DNA from: a virus
Length of the DNA stretch: 38,576 nucleotides
Virus record (IMG/VR): IMGVR_UViG_3300043446_003813
Span: 1-38,576 of that record
Strand: one strand, 5' to 3'
Below, piece after piece: positions 16,216-23,539 of this stretch. Each line of letters begins with the position of its first letter. Within the stretch, counting starts at the first letter, position 1. The translations under genes were made by a program, and so were the position numbers. The notes beneath the pieces were generated by a model. It was not told where the DNA came from. It saw only the letters and a list, made by a program, of their open reading frames with translations, and searched no databases.

Positions 16216-16537
16216 CATGACAAATCTCATCGTTGTCCTTGGCTCTATTGCTACTGCCATAATTTCGGCAGTAGTTGTCATACGTGGTCAGAAGGTTTCC
16301 GCAAACGTTGACCTAAAAGGCGTTCAAAACGAACAAGTTAAAACAATTTTTGATGGGTACGGGAGCATCGTTGATGACTTACGTGCAGAAGTTATACGCC
16401 TCAAGGAAGTGATTGAGGGGCTACAATTAGAACAAGACGAATGCCTAAAGAAGAATGATGCTCTTCTGGCAGAGGTTGAGTCGTTGAAGCAACGCATACA
16501 TCACTTGGAGGTCAACAATGGAAGAACCGCTGAGTGA
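16208..16537 (+). CDS. membrane-anchored coiled-coil protein (possible lysis accessory)
   Basis: The 109-aa protein has one N-terminal membrane span (residues about 6-26, LIVVLGSIATAIISAVVVI) followed by a coiled coil (about 55-102, DDLRAEVIRLKEVIEGLQLEQD and onward with regular Leu/Ile/Val). Such 'one TM plus coiled coil' proteins are found in phage lysis regions (holin-like or spanin-like i-components). It overlaps the end of the previous membrane gene and the beginning of the next, so the three are translated together. The lysis role is an inference. Confidence 0.5.
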   Translation: MPDMTNLIVVLGSIATAIISAVVVIRGQKVSANVDLKGVQNEQVKTIFDGYGSIVDDLRAEVIRLKEVIEGLQLEQDECLKKNDALLAEVESLKQRIHHLEVNNGRTAE

Positions 16538-16766
16538 GGACGAAATTCTCCAAAATTTTACGGAGATGGTCAAGGGCGCGCTGCCTGACAAGGTTGTTAC
16601 AAACTTCATAATTATTGCAGAAGTTGTTGGTGGCTCGGAGAATGACCTGAGTATCGCAACTTCTGATGGCATGACCCCGTGGCTCGCGAATGGGATGCTT
16701 CAGGCTGGGATGGACATGATTGCCATGGGCTATCCAGTGATGCAGGATGAAGACGACGACAGTTAA
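16518..16766 (+). CDS. small hypothetical protein
   Basis: The 82-aa acidic protein begins with ATG 16518, overlapping the previous gene by 20 bases, preceded by a good GGAGGTC site (16507-16513). It has an amphipathic N-terminal helix (SEDEILQNFTEMVKGALPD), a middle hydrophobic strand (NFIIIAEVVGG) and an acidic end (DEDDDS). I do not recognise it. Co-translation with the two small membrane proteins suggests a shared function. Confidence 0.5.
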   Translation: MEEPLSEDEILQNFTEMVKGALPDKVVTNFIIIAEVVGGSENDLSIATSDGMTPWLANGMLQAGMDMIAMGYPVMQDEDDDS

Positions 16767-16852
16767 TAGTTATAGTAATTACTCATGAAAAATTACCACT
16801 ACGCAAAGGTATTTTTGGTCTAAAATCAGAGTATCTGAGTCTCGGAGAACCC

Positions 16853-17200
16853 ATGATTGCTGGTATTTACAACATAACGTGCGAACAGGGTTCTACTTTT
16901 ACGCGCACGTTTACAATACAAAATCCAGATGGAACAGTTTACCCTTTATCTGGTTTTCAGGCACGAATGCAAATACGGCGCGATGTTGAATCGTCTACGG
17001 TGATGTTCAGTGCCACCACGGAAAATGGCTGTATCCAGATTGAGCCAACTGTTGGGGAAATCATCGTAGATTTAAGTGCTACGCAGACGGCAAGCATCAC
17101 CAGAAATGGTGTTTATGACCTTGAAATTTATTCTTCGGATGGGCTCGTCTACAAGGTTGTCAAGGGTTTATTCCGACTTGATAAAGAGGTAACGCGATGA
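16853..17200 (+). CDS. small phage structural beta-protein (BppU-N-like)
   Basis: The 115-aa protein has the pattern common in many tailed phages: QGSTFTRTFTIQNPDG ... LSGFQARMQIRRDVES ... IVDLSATQTASI ... GVYDLEIYSSDGLVYKVVKG ... EVTR. It corresponds to a jelly-roll-like domain related to BppU-type upper baseplate proteins that connect receptor-binding parts. It precedes a 58-aa gene and a 112-aa gene with stop/start overlaps, a conserved small-gene arrangement around fibre loci. A likely minor tail component. Confidence 0.65.
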   Translation: MIAGIYNITCEQGSTFTRTFTIQNPDGTVYPLSGFQARMQIRRDVESSTVMFSATTENGCIQIEPTVGEIIVDLSATQTASITRNGVYDLEIYSSDGLVYKVVKGLFRLDKEVTR

Positions 17201-17373
17201 GTGGTGAAAACATTATCATCGTAGAAGAACTGAGAAATGTTGTAACCGTTGACGAAAGTGCTCCTACACAAATAACCGTCAGCATTAATGGAAGCCCACT
17301 TAGGGCATCATCCACAACCCTCCTGCATGGTGTCGGTGCGCCGTGGACAATCATAATTGACGTGGAGGCATAG
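17197..17373 (+). CDS. 58-aa small tail-locus protein
   Basis: This short gene is easy to overlook. ATG 17197 overlaps the previous stop (ATGA), and its own stop TAG (17371-17373) shares its last base with the GTG of the next gene. The product has two strand pairs (NIIIVEELRNVVTVDE, TQITVSINGS) and ends in APWTIIIDVEA. The continuous overlap on both sides and the fully open frame make it real. The function is unknown; it is probably a small structural or assembly protein acting with its neighbours. Confidence 0.6.
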   Translation: MSGENIIIVEELRNVVTVDESAPTQITVSINGSPLRASSTTLLHGVGAPWTIIIDVEA

Positions 17374-17711
17374 TGCCTGGTTTCATCGCGTCCGACTACG
17401 GTTCAATTGGTGACTACTACATTGATGTTGAGACTGGTGATTTTTACGGTCCGAAGACGGATGCAGGGTGGCCAGACACGCCATTTTTCACCGCCGTTAC
17501 GACTGCAACACAGCAAAATGAACGCTATGTACATACTCAGGGTTCACCTTCACCGACTTGGTCAATAACCCATCCATTGGGCGGGAGACCATCAGTTACA
17601 GTGGTTGATACTGCAGGAACAATGGTTATTGGTGAGGTAACATATAATAGCAACACGCAGGTTACTGTGAATTTTACATCAGCATTTTCTGGGTTCGCAT
17701 ACCTCACATAG
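17373..17711 (+). CDS. small tail protein
   Basis: The 112-aa protein uses a GTG start at 17373 with GGAGG at 17365-17369. It has two parts familiar from phage tails: an N-terminal IGDYYIDVETGDFYGPKTD (fibre-tip/collar type 'GDYY.D...G..YGP') and a C-terminal beta module with YVHTQGSPSPTWSITHPLGG ... TVVDTAGTMVIGEV. The C-terminal module recurs in many tail fibres and appears here on its own. It is probably part of the fibre complex with the 428-aa fibre encoded 15 bases downstream. Confidence 0.65.
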   Translation: MPGFIASDYGSIGDYYIDVETGDFYGPKTDAGWPDTPFFTAVTTATQQNERYVHTQGSPSPTWSITHPLGGRPSVTVVDTAGTMVIGEVTYNSNTQVTVNFTSAFSGFAYLT

Positions 17712-17726
17712 TCAAAGGTCGGTTTA

Positions 17727-19013
17727 ATGGCTACCAAATTTGTAACAAATCTTGACCTCGTTCAGAACCAGATTCTCAACGGACGGTTTGAGAGCGTTGC
17801 CAGCGACCCTGCAACGGACAACTTTGAAGGTCGCCTCATCTACAACACAACCGAAGACACAATCAAGGTGTATTCGGGTTCAGCATGGCGGAAGATGCTT
17901 CATGGCATTTCGTCTGCTGGCTCTGCTTCTGAGGCGCTTACAATCAGTGAGTCCAATGGCGCAGTAACAATCACGCCAAACCTAGCCACGTCGTCCGACG
18001 ACGGTGTGATGTCTGCTGCGGATAAATTAAAACTAGATAATGCCACCGATGCGGCAACTGCGCTCCGACTTGTTATCCGCGATGCTGACGGACAGGCAAA
18101 GTTCGGCACCCCAACACACGATTCGCATGCTGCAACAAAGGGCTACGTTGACGCTGCTCGTTCGGGTCTTGACGTTAAGGCTTCTGTCCGTGCTGCTACG
18201 ACCGCAGCAGTAAACCTTTCAACAGACCTTGCCGCAGGACAAGTTATTGACGGCGTGACCCTTGCCGAAGGTGACCGAATCCTCGTTAAGAACCAAACAG
18301 GTGGGGGGCAAGCCGACAACGGTATCTATGTCGCCCCTGCGTCTGGAGCCGCTAGCCGCGCAACCGATGCAGACAGCAGCGCCGAAGTAACGACAGGCAT
18401 GTTTACCTTCGTTTCTGAAGGTACCGTTAACGCTGACTCTGGCTGGGTTCTTACCACTAACGACATAATTGTCCTTGGTACAACTGCCCTTGCCTTCGCA
18501 CAGTTCTCTGGCGCTGGTCAGATTACTGCTGGTGCTGGTCTAACAAAGACTGGCAACACCATTGATGTCATTGGCACAAGCGACCGCATCACCGTAAATG
18601 CTGATTCAGTTGACATTGCCTCTACATACGTCGGTCAGACAAGCATCACGACACTCGGCACCATCACTACGGGTACGTGGAATGGCACCGATGTAGCGGT
18701 TGCTGACGGTGGTACTGGTTCTTCTACAGAGTCTGGCGCACGGCAAAACCTTGCTGTTGGCGGAACTCAGGGCAGTGGCGTATCAACGCCAGTTCTTGCA
18801 CGAGTTGTAGCCAAGACAATCGGCAATAACTCGGCAACATCATTCACCGTGGAACATGGTCTTGGGACGCGAGACGTTACTGTTCAGGTTTATGATGCCG
18901 CAACATATGACACCGTTATTTGTGATGTTGTTCGTACTGACACAAATAACGTCACGTTTGGATTCTCGGTTGCCCCAGCATCAAACGCTTACCGCGTAGT
19001 AATCACAGGTTAA
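17727..19013 (+). CDS. tail fibre protein
   Basis: The 428-aa protein has the layout of a widely shared tail fibre. The N-terminus has FEGRLIYNTTEDTIKVYSGSAW. A middle domain (about 150-265) has KASVRAATTAAVNLS, VIDGVTLAEGDRILVKNQT, then DNGIYVAPASGAASRATDAD and GWVLTTNDIIVLG. The shaft end has SITTLGTITTGTWNGTDVAVA and DGGTGSSTESGARQNL. The C-terminal beta domain (about 355-428) is TIGNNSATSFTVEHGLG with VTVQVYDAA and VTFGFSVAPASNAYRVVI. These motifs are common to fibres of many phages. It likely binds a host surface receptor. Confidence 0.85.
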   Translation: MATKFVTNLDLVQNQILNGRFESVASDPATDNFEGRLIYNTTEDTIKVYSGSAWRKMLHGISSAGSASEALTISESNGAVTITPNLATSSDDGVMSAADKLKLDNATDAATALRLVIRDADGQAKFGTPTHDSHAATKGYVDAARSGLDVKASVRAATTAAVNLSTDLAAGQVIDGVTLAEGDRILVKNQTGGGQADNGIYVAPASGAASRATDADSSAEVTTGMFTFVSEGTVNADSGWVLTTNDIIVLGTTALAFAQFSGAGQITAGAGLTKTGNTIDVIGTSDRITVNADSVDIASTYVGQTSITTLGTITTGTWNGTDVAVADGGTGSSTESGARQNLAVGGTQGSGVSTPVLARVVAKTIGNNSATSFTVEHGLGTRDVTVQVYDAATYDTVICDVVRTDTNNVTFGFSVAPASNAYRVVITG

Positions 19014-19021
19014 GAGGAATC

Positions 19022-19216
19022 ATGAATCTGACTGAACAACAGAAAGCGCTAGTTGCATCATATGTTCGGACAGCAATTTCTGCGGGGATTGCTGTCTATC
19101 TAGCAGGAAATCATGATGCTAAGGCGATTGCCTACGCTGCTTTTGCTGCTATTGCTGGTCCGCTAATGCGCTGGTTGAATCCAAACGATAAGGCTTTTGG
19201 ACGCGGAGCAAAATAA
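19022..19216 (+). CDS. small membrane protein (possible holin)
   Basis: The 64-aa protein has two short hydrophobic segments (about 14-28, AISAGIAVYLAG; about 34-51, AIAYAAFAAIAGPLMRWL) and a basic end (FGRGAK). Small proteins of this kind with a hinge of charged residues (NHDAK) are often annotated as holin-like in actinobacterial and cyanobacterial phages. An alternative is a virion membrane-interacting peptide. It stands alone between two fibre genes. Confidence 0.5.
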   Translation: MNLTEQQKALVASYVRTAISAGIAVYLAGNHDAKAIAYAAFAAIAGPLMRWLNPNDKAFGRGAK

Positions 19217-19267
19217 GAGTAATTTGACCTCGTGGGGTCAGCATCAACATAGGAAGCGATTGAGGTC

Positions 19268-22200
19268 GTGACGAGATTTTTGGGAACACCCCTCAAGGGG
19301 GAAGATTTTAGTTCATCAAGCGATGAGGCTTTTTCCGCCAAAGTCGCTGCTGATACGCAACCAAGAATCCGTATTGATGCTGGCGGACGAATTACATGGG
19401 GCAGCGGTTCGGCTGCTGGTGATGTTTATATTTATCGTTACGGCGAAAATATTATTAAGTTTGTCGGGAATGTCGCCGTTGACAGACTATTCGTTGATGG
19501 CATAGAAATAGATACAACTGGTGCTGCCAGTAATCAGATTCTTCGCTTTGATGGAACCAAGTTTGCTCCTCATACAAGCGTTCTTGATGACCTCGGTGAT
19601 GTTGTTATTACATCTGCTACGAATGGGCAGATTCTTGAATATGACGGCACAAACTGGGTTAATACTGTCCGCCCATCTAATGAGCCGATGGGATTTGAAA
19701 ACGCTAACGACAGTTTTCTAGACTTTGATAAAACTACGCGTATTTTTACCATTGAACCAACTGACAGTTCATTCACTGTGTGGGTGTCTGGTAAGCGGTT
19801 TGTTAAAACTGCGCCTGCTTCAGTCACGATTCCCAACGTGTCTGGCATGTATACGATTTATTACAACTCAAGCGGCGTATTGAGTTATAAAGATGATGCA
19901 ATTTATCTTCCTGCTGAAGCGCCTATTGCTTACATCTACTGGAATAGCGCTGACGCCACCGACCATATTTTTGCCGATGAACGCCACGGCGTCACTATGG
20001 ACTGGGCGACACATGAGTATTTGCATAAGACTCGTGGCGCTGCTATTGCTGAAGGTTTTGGTGCCAATAATTACAGCACAACTGGCAACGGTTCTTCAGA
20101 TGCTCATGCGAAAATAGACATCGCGAATGGAGTATTTTTTGACGAAGACCTAAAAATAAGCATCACCCACTCTGATACCCCTGGTTACCATTCGCACGAG
20201 CAGGTGCTGCAAGGTGGGGCAGAGATTCCGATGCTTTATCGGACTAATACCCACTTCCGAAAAGACGCCGCAACCAAGTTCCCAATGAAGCAGGGCACCG
20301 CAAGGGTTGCCTATAACTATTACAACGCTGGCGTTTGGTCTACACCTGACATTTCTAATAATAAATTTGGTGTGACATTTATTGTTGCTACAAACGATTT
20401 GCACTCACCAATCATTGGTGTTTTGGGTCAGGCTGAATACACAGACCAAGGTTCTGCCGAAGCCGCCAAATGGGAAGACTTAGTAATAACCGACCTCCCA
20501 TTAGTTGAATGGCGACCACTATACAAAATCGTTTATCAAACAGCAACAGCATACGCAAATACGCCACATGCTCGCATTACCGCTGTTATTGATATGCGTA
20601 TCGCAATTACCTCTGCGGGTACAGTACCAACAACTCCAGTAACAGACCACGGGTCAATGACTGGCTTAACAGATGATGACCACACACAATATCTAACCGA
20701 TACACGACATGATGCCCTTGACCATTCAACAGCAATGGGCAGCGTTGTTCTTGACGACATTAGCAATGTAACGGTTCCGTCACCATCGTCTGGAGATTTC
20801 CTTAAATGGAACGGTACAGCATGGGTCAATGATGGAATTGATTTGGGCACAGATACTACTGGCAACTATGTATCAGATATTTCAGGCAGTAGTCCTATAT
20901 CCGTTGCCCATACCCCTGCAGAAGGTTCATCAGCAACTGTCTCGTTGGCGCTTGGCTACGGCGATACGCAAAACCCATACAACTCAAAGAACCCGAATCT
21001 TGTATTAGCGTCACCCGAGTCCTCTATGGGCGCGCCATCATTCAGGGCACTCACGACAACGGATATCCCATATCCTGGCTCCGCTAATCAAATTATCTAT
21101 AAGAATGGCTCAAATGTCGCAACAGGCAGTTCTGGTCTTACATACGACGGAACAGATTTCTCCGTAAGTGGCAAAATTAAATCCACTGCATCATCTGGCG
21201 AAGAGGGCGGTGAAATCTTCCTTGCACAGCCACAAAGCAACAACACTCTTAGTGGTGGAGTGACTATTGACCTTTATCAAAACAGACTTCGGTTTTTTGA
21301 GCAAGGTGGTTCGGCGCGAGGTTTTTATATTGACATCACTGGCGGAGGAGCGGGTGTTAGCACAAACCTTGCTAGCGCGGCTGCACCATCATTGGATGGT
21401 CTTAACGACGTAACCGCACCATCTCCATCATCTGGAGATTTCCTAAAATGGAACGGTACAGCGTGGGTCAATGACGCTATTGACCTTGGTACAGACACCT
21501 CTGGTAGTTACGTCCAATCTCTTGTTGCTGGAACTGGCATCACTCTTGCTAATAACTCTGGAGAAGGAGCCACCCCAACAATTAGCATTGGACAGGCTGT
21601 TGGCTCAACGGACTCACCAACGTTTGCTGGTGTAACATTGGACAGTATTCGCATTGGTATTACGGACGCCAATGAGATTGATACAACATCTGGGAACTTA
21701 ACGATTGACTCTGCTGGTGGCACAGTCACTATTGATGACAACTTGACGGTTAGTGGAAATCTAACTGTTAATGGAACAACTACAACTGTCAATAGCACGA
21801 CAATCACAGTTGATGACCCAATAATTACCCTTGGTGGCGATACAGCACCATCATCAGATGACAATAAAGACCGTGGCGTTGAGTTCAGGTACCACAACGG
21901 GGCAGCAGCAAAAGTAGGTTTCTTCGGCTACGACGACTCTACTGGTCGTTTCGTAATGATTCCAGATGCGACAAACTCAAGCGAAGTTTTTTCTGGAACA
22001 GTTGGTGATATTCAGGCTGGAACGTTCTTTGGTGCTCTATCTGGTAACGCCTCAACCGCATCTGCTTTACAAACATCACGTACAATTGCGCTTGATGGTG
22101 ACATAACTGGTTCTGCGTCATTTGATGGAAGCGGAAACGTAACAATCACTACAAATATTGCGAGTGATGCTGTCACACTTGGTTTTGACACAAATGGAAA

Positions 22201-23215
22201 CTACGTAGCAAGCATTCTTGGCGGTACGGGAATTTCCGTCTCAGTCGGTCTTTCCGAGGGTGCAACACCGACAATTTCATTAAATGCGACGTTAGATAAC
22301 CTATCCGATGTCTCTGTCCCAAGTCCAACTTCAGGAGAGTTTCTAAAGTGGAATGGGACAGCGTGGTCAAACTATGGAATTACTCTTGGCTCCGACACAA
22401 CTGGTTCATATGTACAATCACTTGTCGCTGGAACTGGCGTAACAATTACCAACAATAGTGGTGAAGGCGCTACGCCAACAGTTGCTATTGGTCAGGCAGT
22501 CTCAACAACGAGCAACGTGACATTCGCTGATGTCACTGTCACGGGAAACTTGAGTGTTACTGGAAGTACGTTTGGTAGCGCAACACTTGACGTTGACAAC
22601 TATAAGATTACGCTCAACGCCTCAGTAACTGGTGCGCCAACGTTGAATGGCGAAATTGAAGTAAACCGTGGAACCTCACCCGACGTACGGGTTAGGTGGA
22701 ACGAATCTCTAGATATCTGGGAATACACAAACGACGGGTCAACATACTCTCGTATTGGTTCAGCCCTGATGACGGTTTCAGATACGCCACCTTCAAGCCC
22801 TTATACGGGCGACCTTTGGTTTGAGTCGGATAGCGGCATCACCTTTGTTCGTTATGACAGCCATTGGATTGAAATCGGTGCATCTGGCATCGGCGCAGTT
22901 ACCTCAGATACCGCTCCGTCAAATCCAGCAAACGGTCAAGTCTGGTTTGAGTCTGATACGAACCAACTCAAGATTTACTACAGTGGTTCGTGGATTCAGG
23001 TTGGTGGCGCTGATGCAGTCAATGTCATCAATGCCATCAATGCTAAGGGTGACCTTATTGTTGGCACTGCCAACGACACGGTGACGCGTCTCGGAGTCGG
23101 GGCGAATAATTACGTGTTGACGGCTAATTCGTCAACAACTTCTGGTCTAGAGTGGGTTTCTCGTGCAGCAATCGTTGATGACTTTGCTGTGGCGAGTATA
23201 ATGGGCGCTTATTAA
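19268..23215 (+). CDS. large tail fibre protein with internal repeats
   Basis: The 1315-aa protein begins at GTG 19268. GAGG lies only 2 bases upstream and AGGAAG is 12 bases away, so the start is the best available but not certain. The N-terminal ~60 residues contain RIRIDAGGRITWGSGSAAGDVYIYR, a common fibre-attachment motif. A unique domain (about 150-460) with TTRIFTIEPTDSSFTVWVSGKR and an ITAVIDMRIAI strand could be a globular knob. Three copies of a ~75-aa repeat follow. The end has the paired FESDSGITFVRYDSHWIEIG and FESDTNQLKIYYSGSWIQVG modules, typical of fibre tips. A main receptor-binding or whisker-like fibre is likely. Confidence 0.8.
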   Translation: MTRFLGTPLKGEDFSSSSDEAFSAKVAADTQPRIRIDAGGRITWGSGSAAGDVYIYRYGENIIKFVGNVAVDRLFVDGIEIDTTGAASNQILRFDGTKFAPHTSVLDDLGDVVITSATNGQILEYDGTNWVNTVRPSNEPMGFENANDSFLDFDKTTRIFTIEPTDSSFTVWVSGKRFVKTAPASVTIPNVSGMYTIYYNSSGVLSYKDDAIYLPAEAPIAYIYWNSADATDHIFADERHGVTMDWATHEYLHKTRGAAIAEGFGANNYSTTGNGSSDAHAKIDIANGVFFDEDLKISITHSDTPGYHSHEQVLQGGAEIPMLYRTNTHFRKDAATKFPMKQGTARVAYNYYNAGVWSTPDISNNKFGVTFIVATNDLHSPIIGVLGQAEYTDQGSAEAAKWEDLVITDLPLVEWRPLYKIVYQTATAYANTPHARITAVIDMRIAITSAGTVPTTPVTDHGSMTGLTDDDHTQYLTDTRHDALDHSTAMGSVVLDDISNVTVPSPSSGDFLKWNGTAWVNDGIDLGTDTTGNYVSDISGSSPISVAHTPAEGSSATVSLALGYGDTQNPYNSKNPNLVLASPESSMGAPSFRALTTTDIPYPGSANQIIYKNGSNVATGSSGLTYDGTDFSVSGKIKSTASSGEEGGEIFLAQPQSNNTLSGGVTIDLYQNRLRFFEQGGSARGFYIDITGGGAGVSTNLASAAAPSLDGLNDVTAPSPSSGDFLKWNGTAWVNDAIDLGTDTSGSYVQSLVAGTGITLANNSGEGATPTISIGQAVGSTDSPTFAGVTLDSIRIGITDANEIDTTSGNLTIDSAGGTVTIDDNLTVSGNLTVNGTTTTVNSTTITVDDPIITLGGDTAPSSDDNKDRGVEFRYHNGAAAKVGFFGYDDSTGRFVMIPDATNSSEVFSGTVGDIQAGTFFGALSGNASTASALQTSRTIALDGDITGSASFDGSGNVTITTNIASDAVTLGFDTNGNYVASILGGTGISVSVGLSEGATPTISLNATLDNLSDVSVPSPTSGEFLKWNGTAWSNYGITLGSDTTGSYVQSLVAGTGVTITNNSGEGATPTVAIGQAVSTTSNVTFADVTVTGNLSVTGSTFGSATLDVDNYKITLNASVTGAPTLNGEIEVNRGTSPDVRVRWNESLDIWEYTNDGSTYSRIGSALMTVSDTPPSSPYTGDLWFESDSGITFVRYDSHWIEIGASGIGAVTSDTAPSNPANGQVWFESDTNQLKIYYSGSWIQVGGADAVNVINAINAKGDLIVGTANDTVTRLGVGANNYVLTANSSTTSGLEWVSRAAIVDDFAVASIMGAY
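20757..20880 (+). repeat. fibre repeat, copy 1
   Basis: This copy encodes DDISNVTVPSPSSGDFLKW, then NGTAWVNDGIDLGTDTTGNYV. It is closely similar at DNA level to copy 2 over the stretch that reads TCTGGAGATTTCCT and TGGAACGGTACAGC. Confidence 0.75.
21400..21600 (+). repeat. fibre repeat, copy 2
   Basis: This copy encodes LNDVTAPSPSSGDFLKW, then NGTAWVNDAIDLGTDTSGSYVQ and AGTGITLANNSGEGATPTI. It is almost identical to copy 1 in the first half and to copy 3 in the second half. Confidence 0.75.
22290..22500 (+). repeat. fibre repeat, copy 3
   Basis: This copy encodes LSDVSVPSPTSGEFLKW, then NGTAWSNYGITLGSDTTGSYVQ and AGTGVTITNNSGEGATPTV. It is more diverged at DNA level than copies 1 and 2. Confidence 0.75.
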
Positions 23216-23233
23216 GTGATTGAGGTCAATTAA

Positions 23234-23539
23234 ATGGCTAATACAGCAAAAGTTCTTTTTAGAGGTGCGGCTACAACGAACACCAATACGGTGCTATATA
23301 CCGCCCCTGCCTCAACGTCCACGGTTATTACAAATATTGTGGTGACTAATACTTCGTCAAGCCCAGCAACATTCACAATTTCAATGAATGGCGTTATTCT
23401 TGCCCCAACTGTTGCAATTAGCGGATACTCAATGACATCGCTTGACATTAAGCAAGTTCTAGCGACAACGCAAACCCTTACAGGGGGCGCGTCCACTGCT
23501 TCGGTCAACTTTCACATTAGCGGAATGGAAATTGCGTAA
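23234..23539 (+). CDS. small beta-sandwich tail protein, paralogue A
   Basis: The 101-aa protein is a strand-rich domain with VLYTAPASTSTVITNIVVTN and SPATFTISMNGV. It resembles the 119-aa product at 26552-26911 (VYYTTPINTTTIVKQIILTN), so the two are paralogues. Proteins of this kind, which begin with 'T.LYT.P..T.T.V..I...N', are common in phages as small virion decoration or adhesin-associated proteins. GAGGTC upstream is the ribosome site. It overlaps by one base with the next large structural gene. Confidence 0.65.
   Translation: MANTAKVLFRGAATTNTNTVLYTAPASTSTVITNIVVTNTSSSPATFTISMNGVILAPTVAISGYSMTSLDIKQVLATTQTLTGGASTASVNFHISGMEIA

Noticed and set aside
19217-19267. Hairpin TGACC/GGTCA before the 1315-aa fibre as a regulator
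   Set aside because: Five base pairs in a short gap are expected by chance. The shared GATTGAGGTC before two genes is simply their ribosome site.
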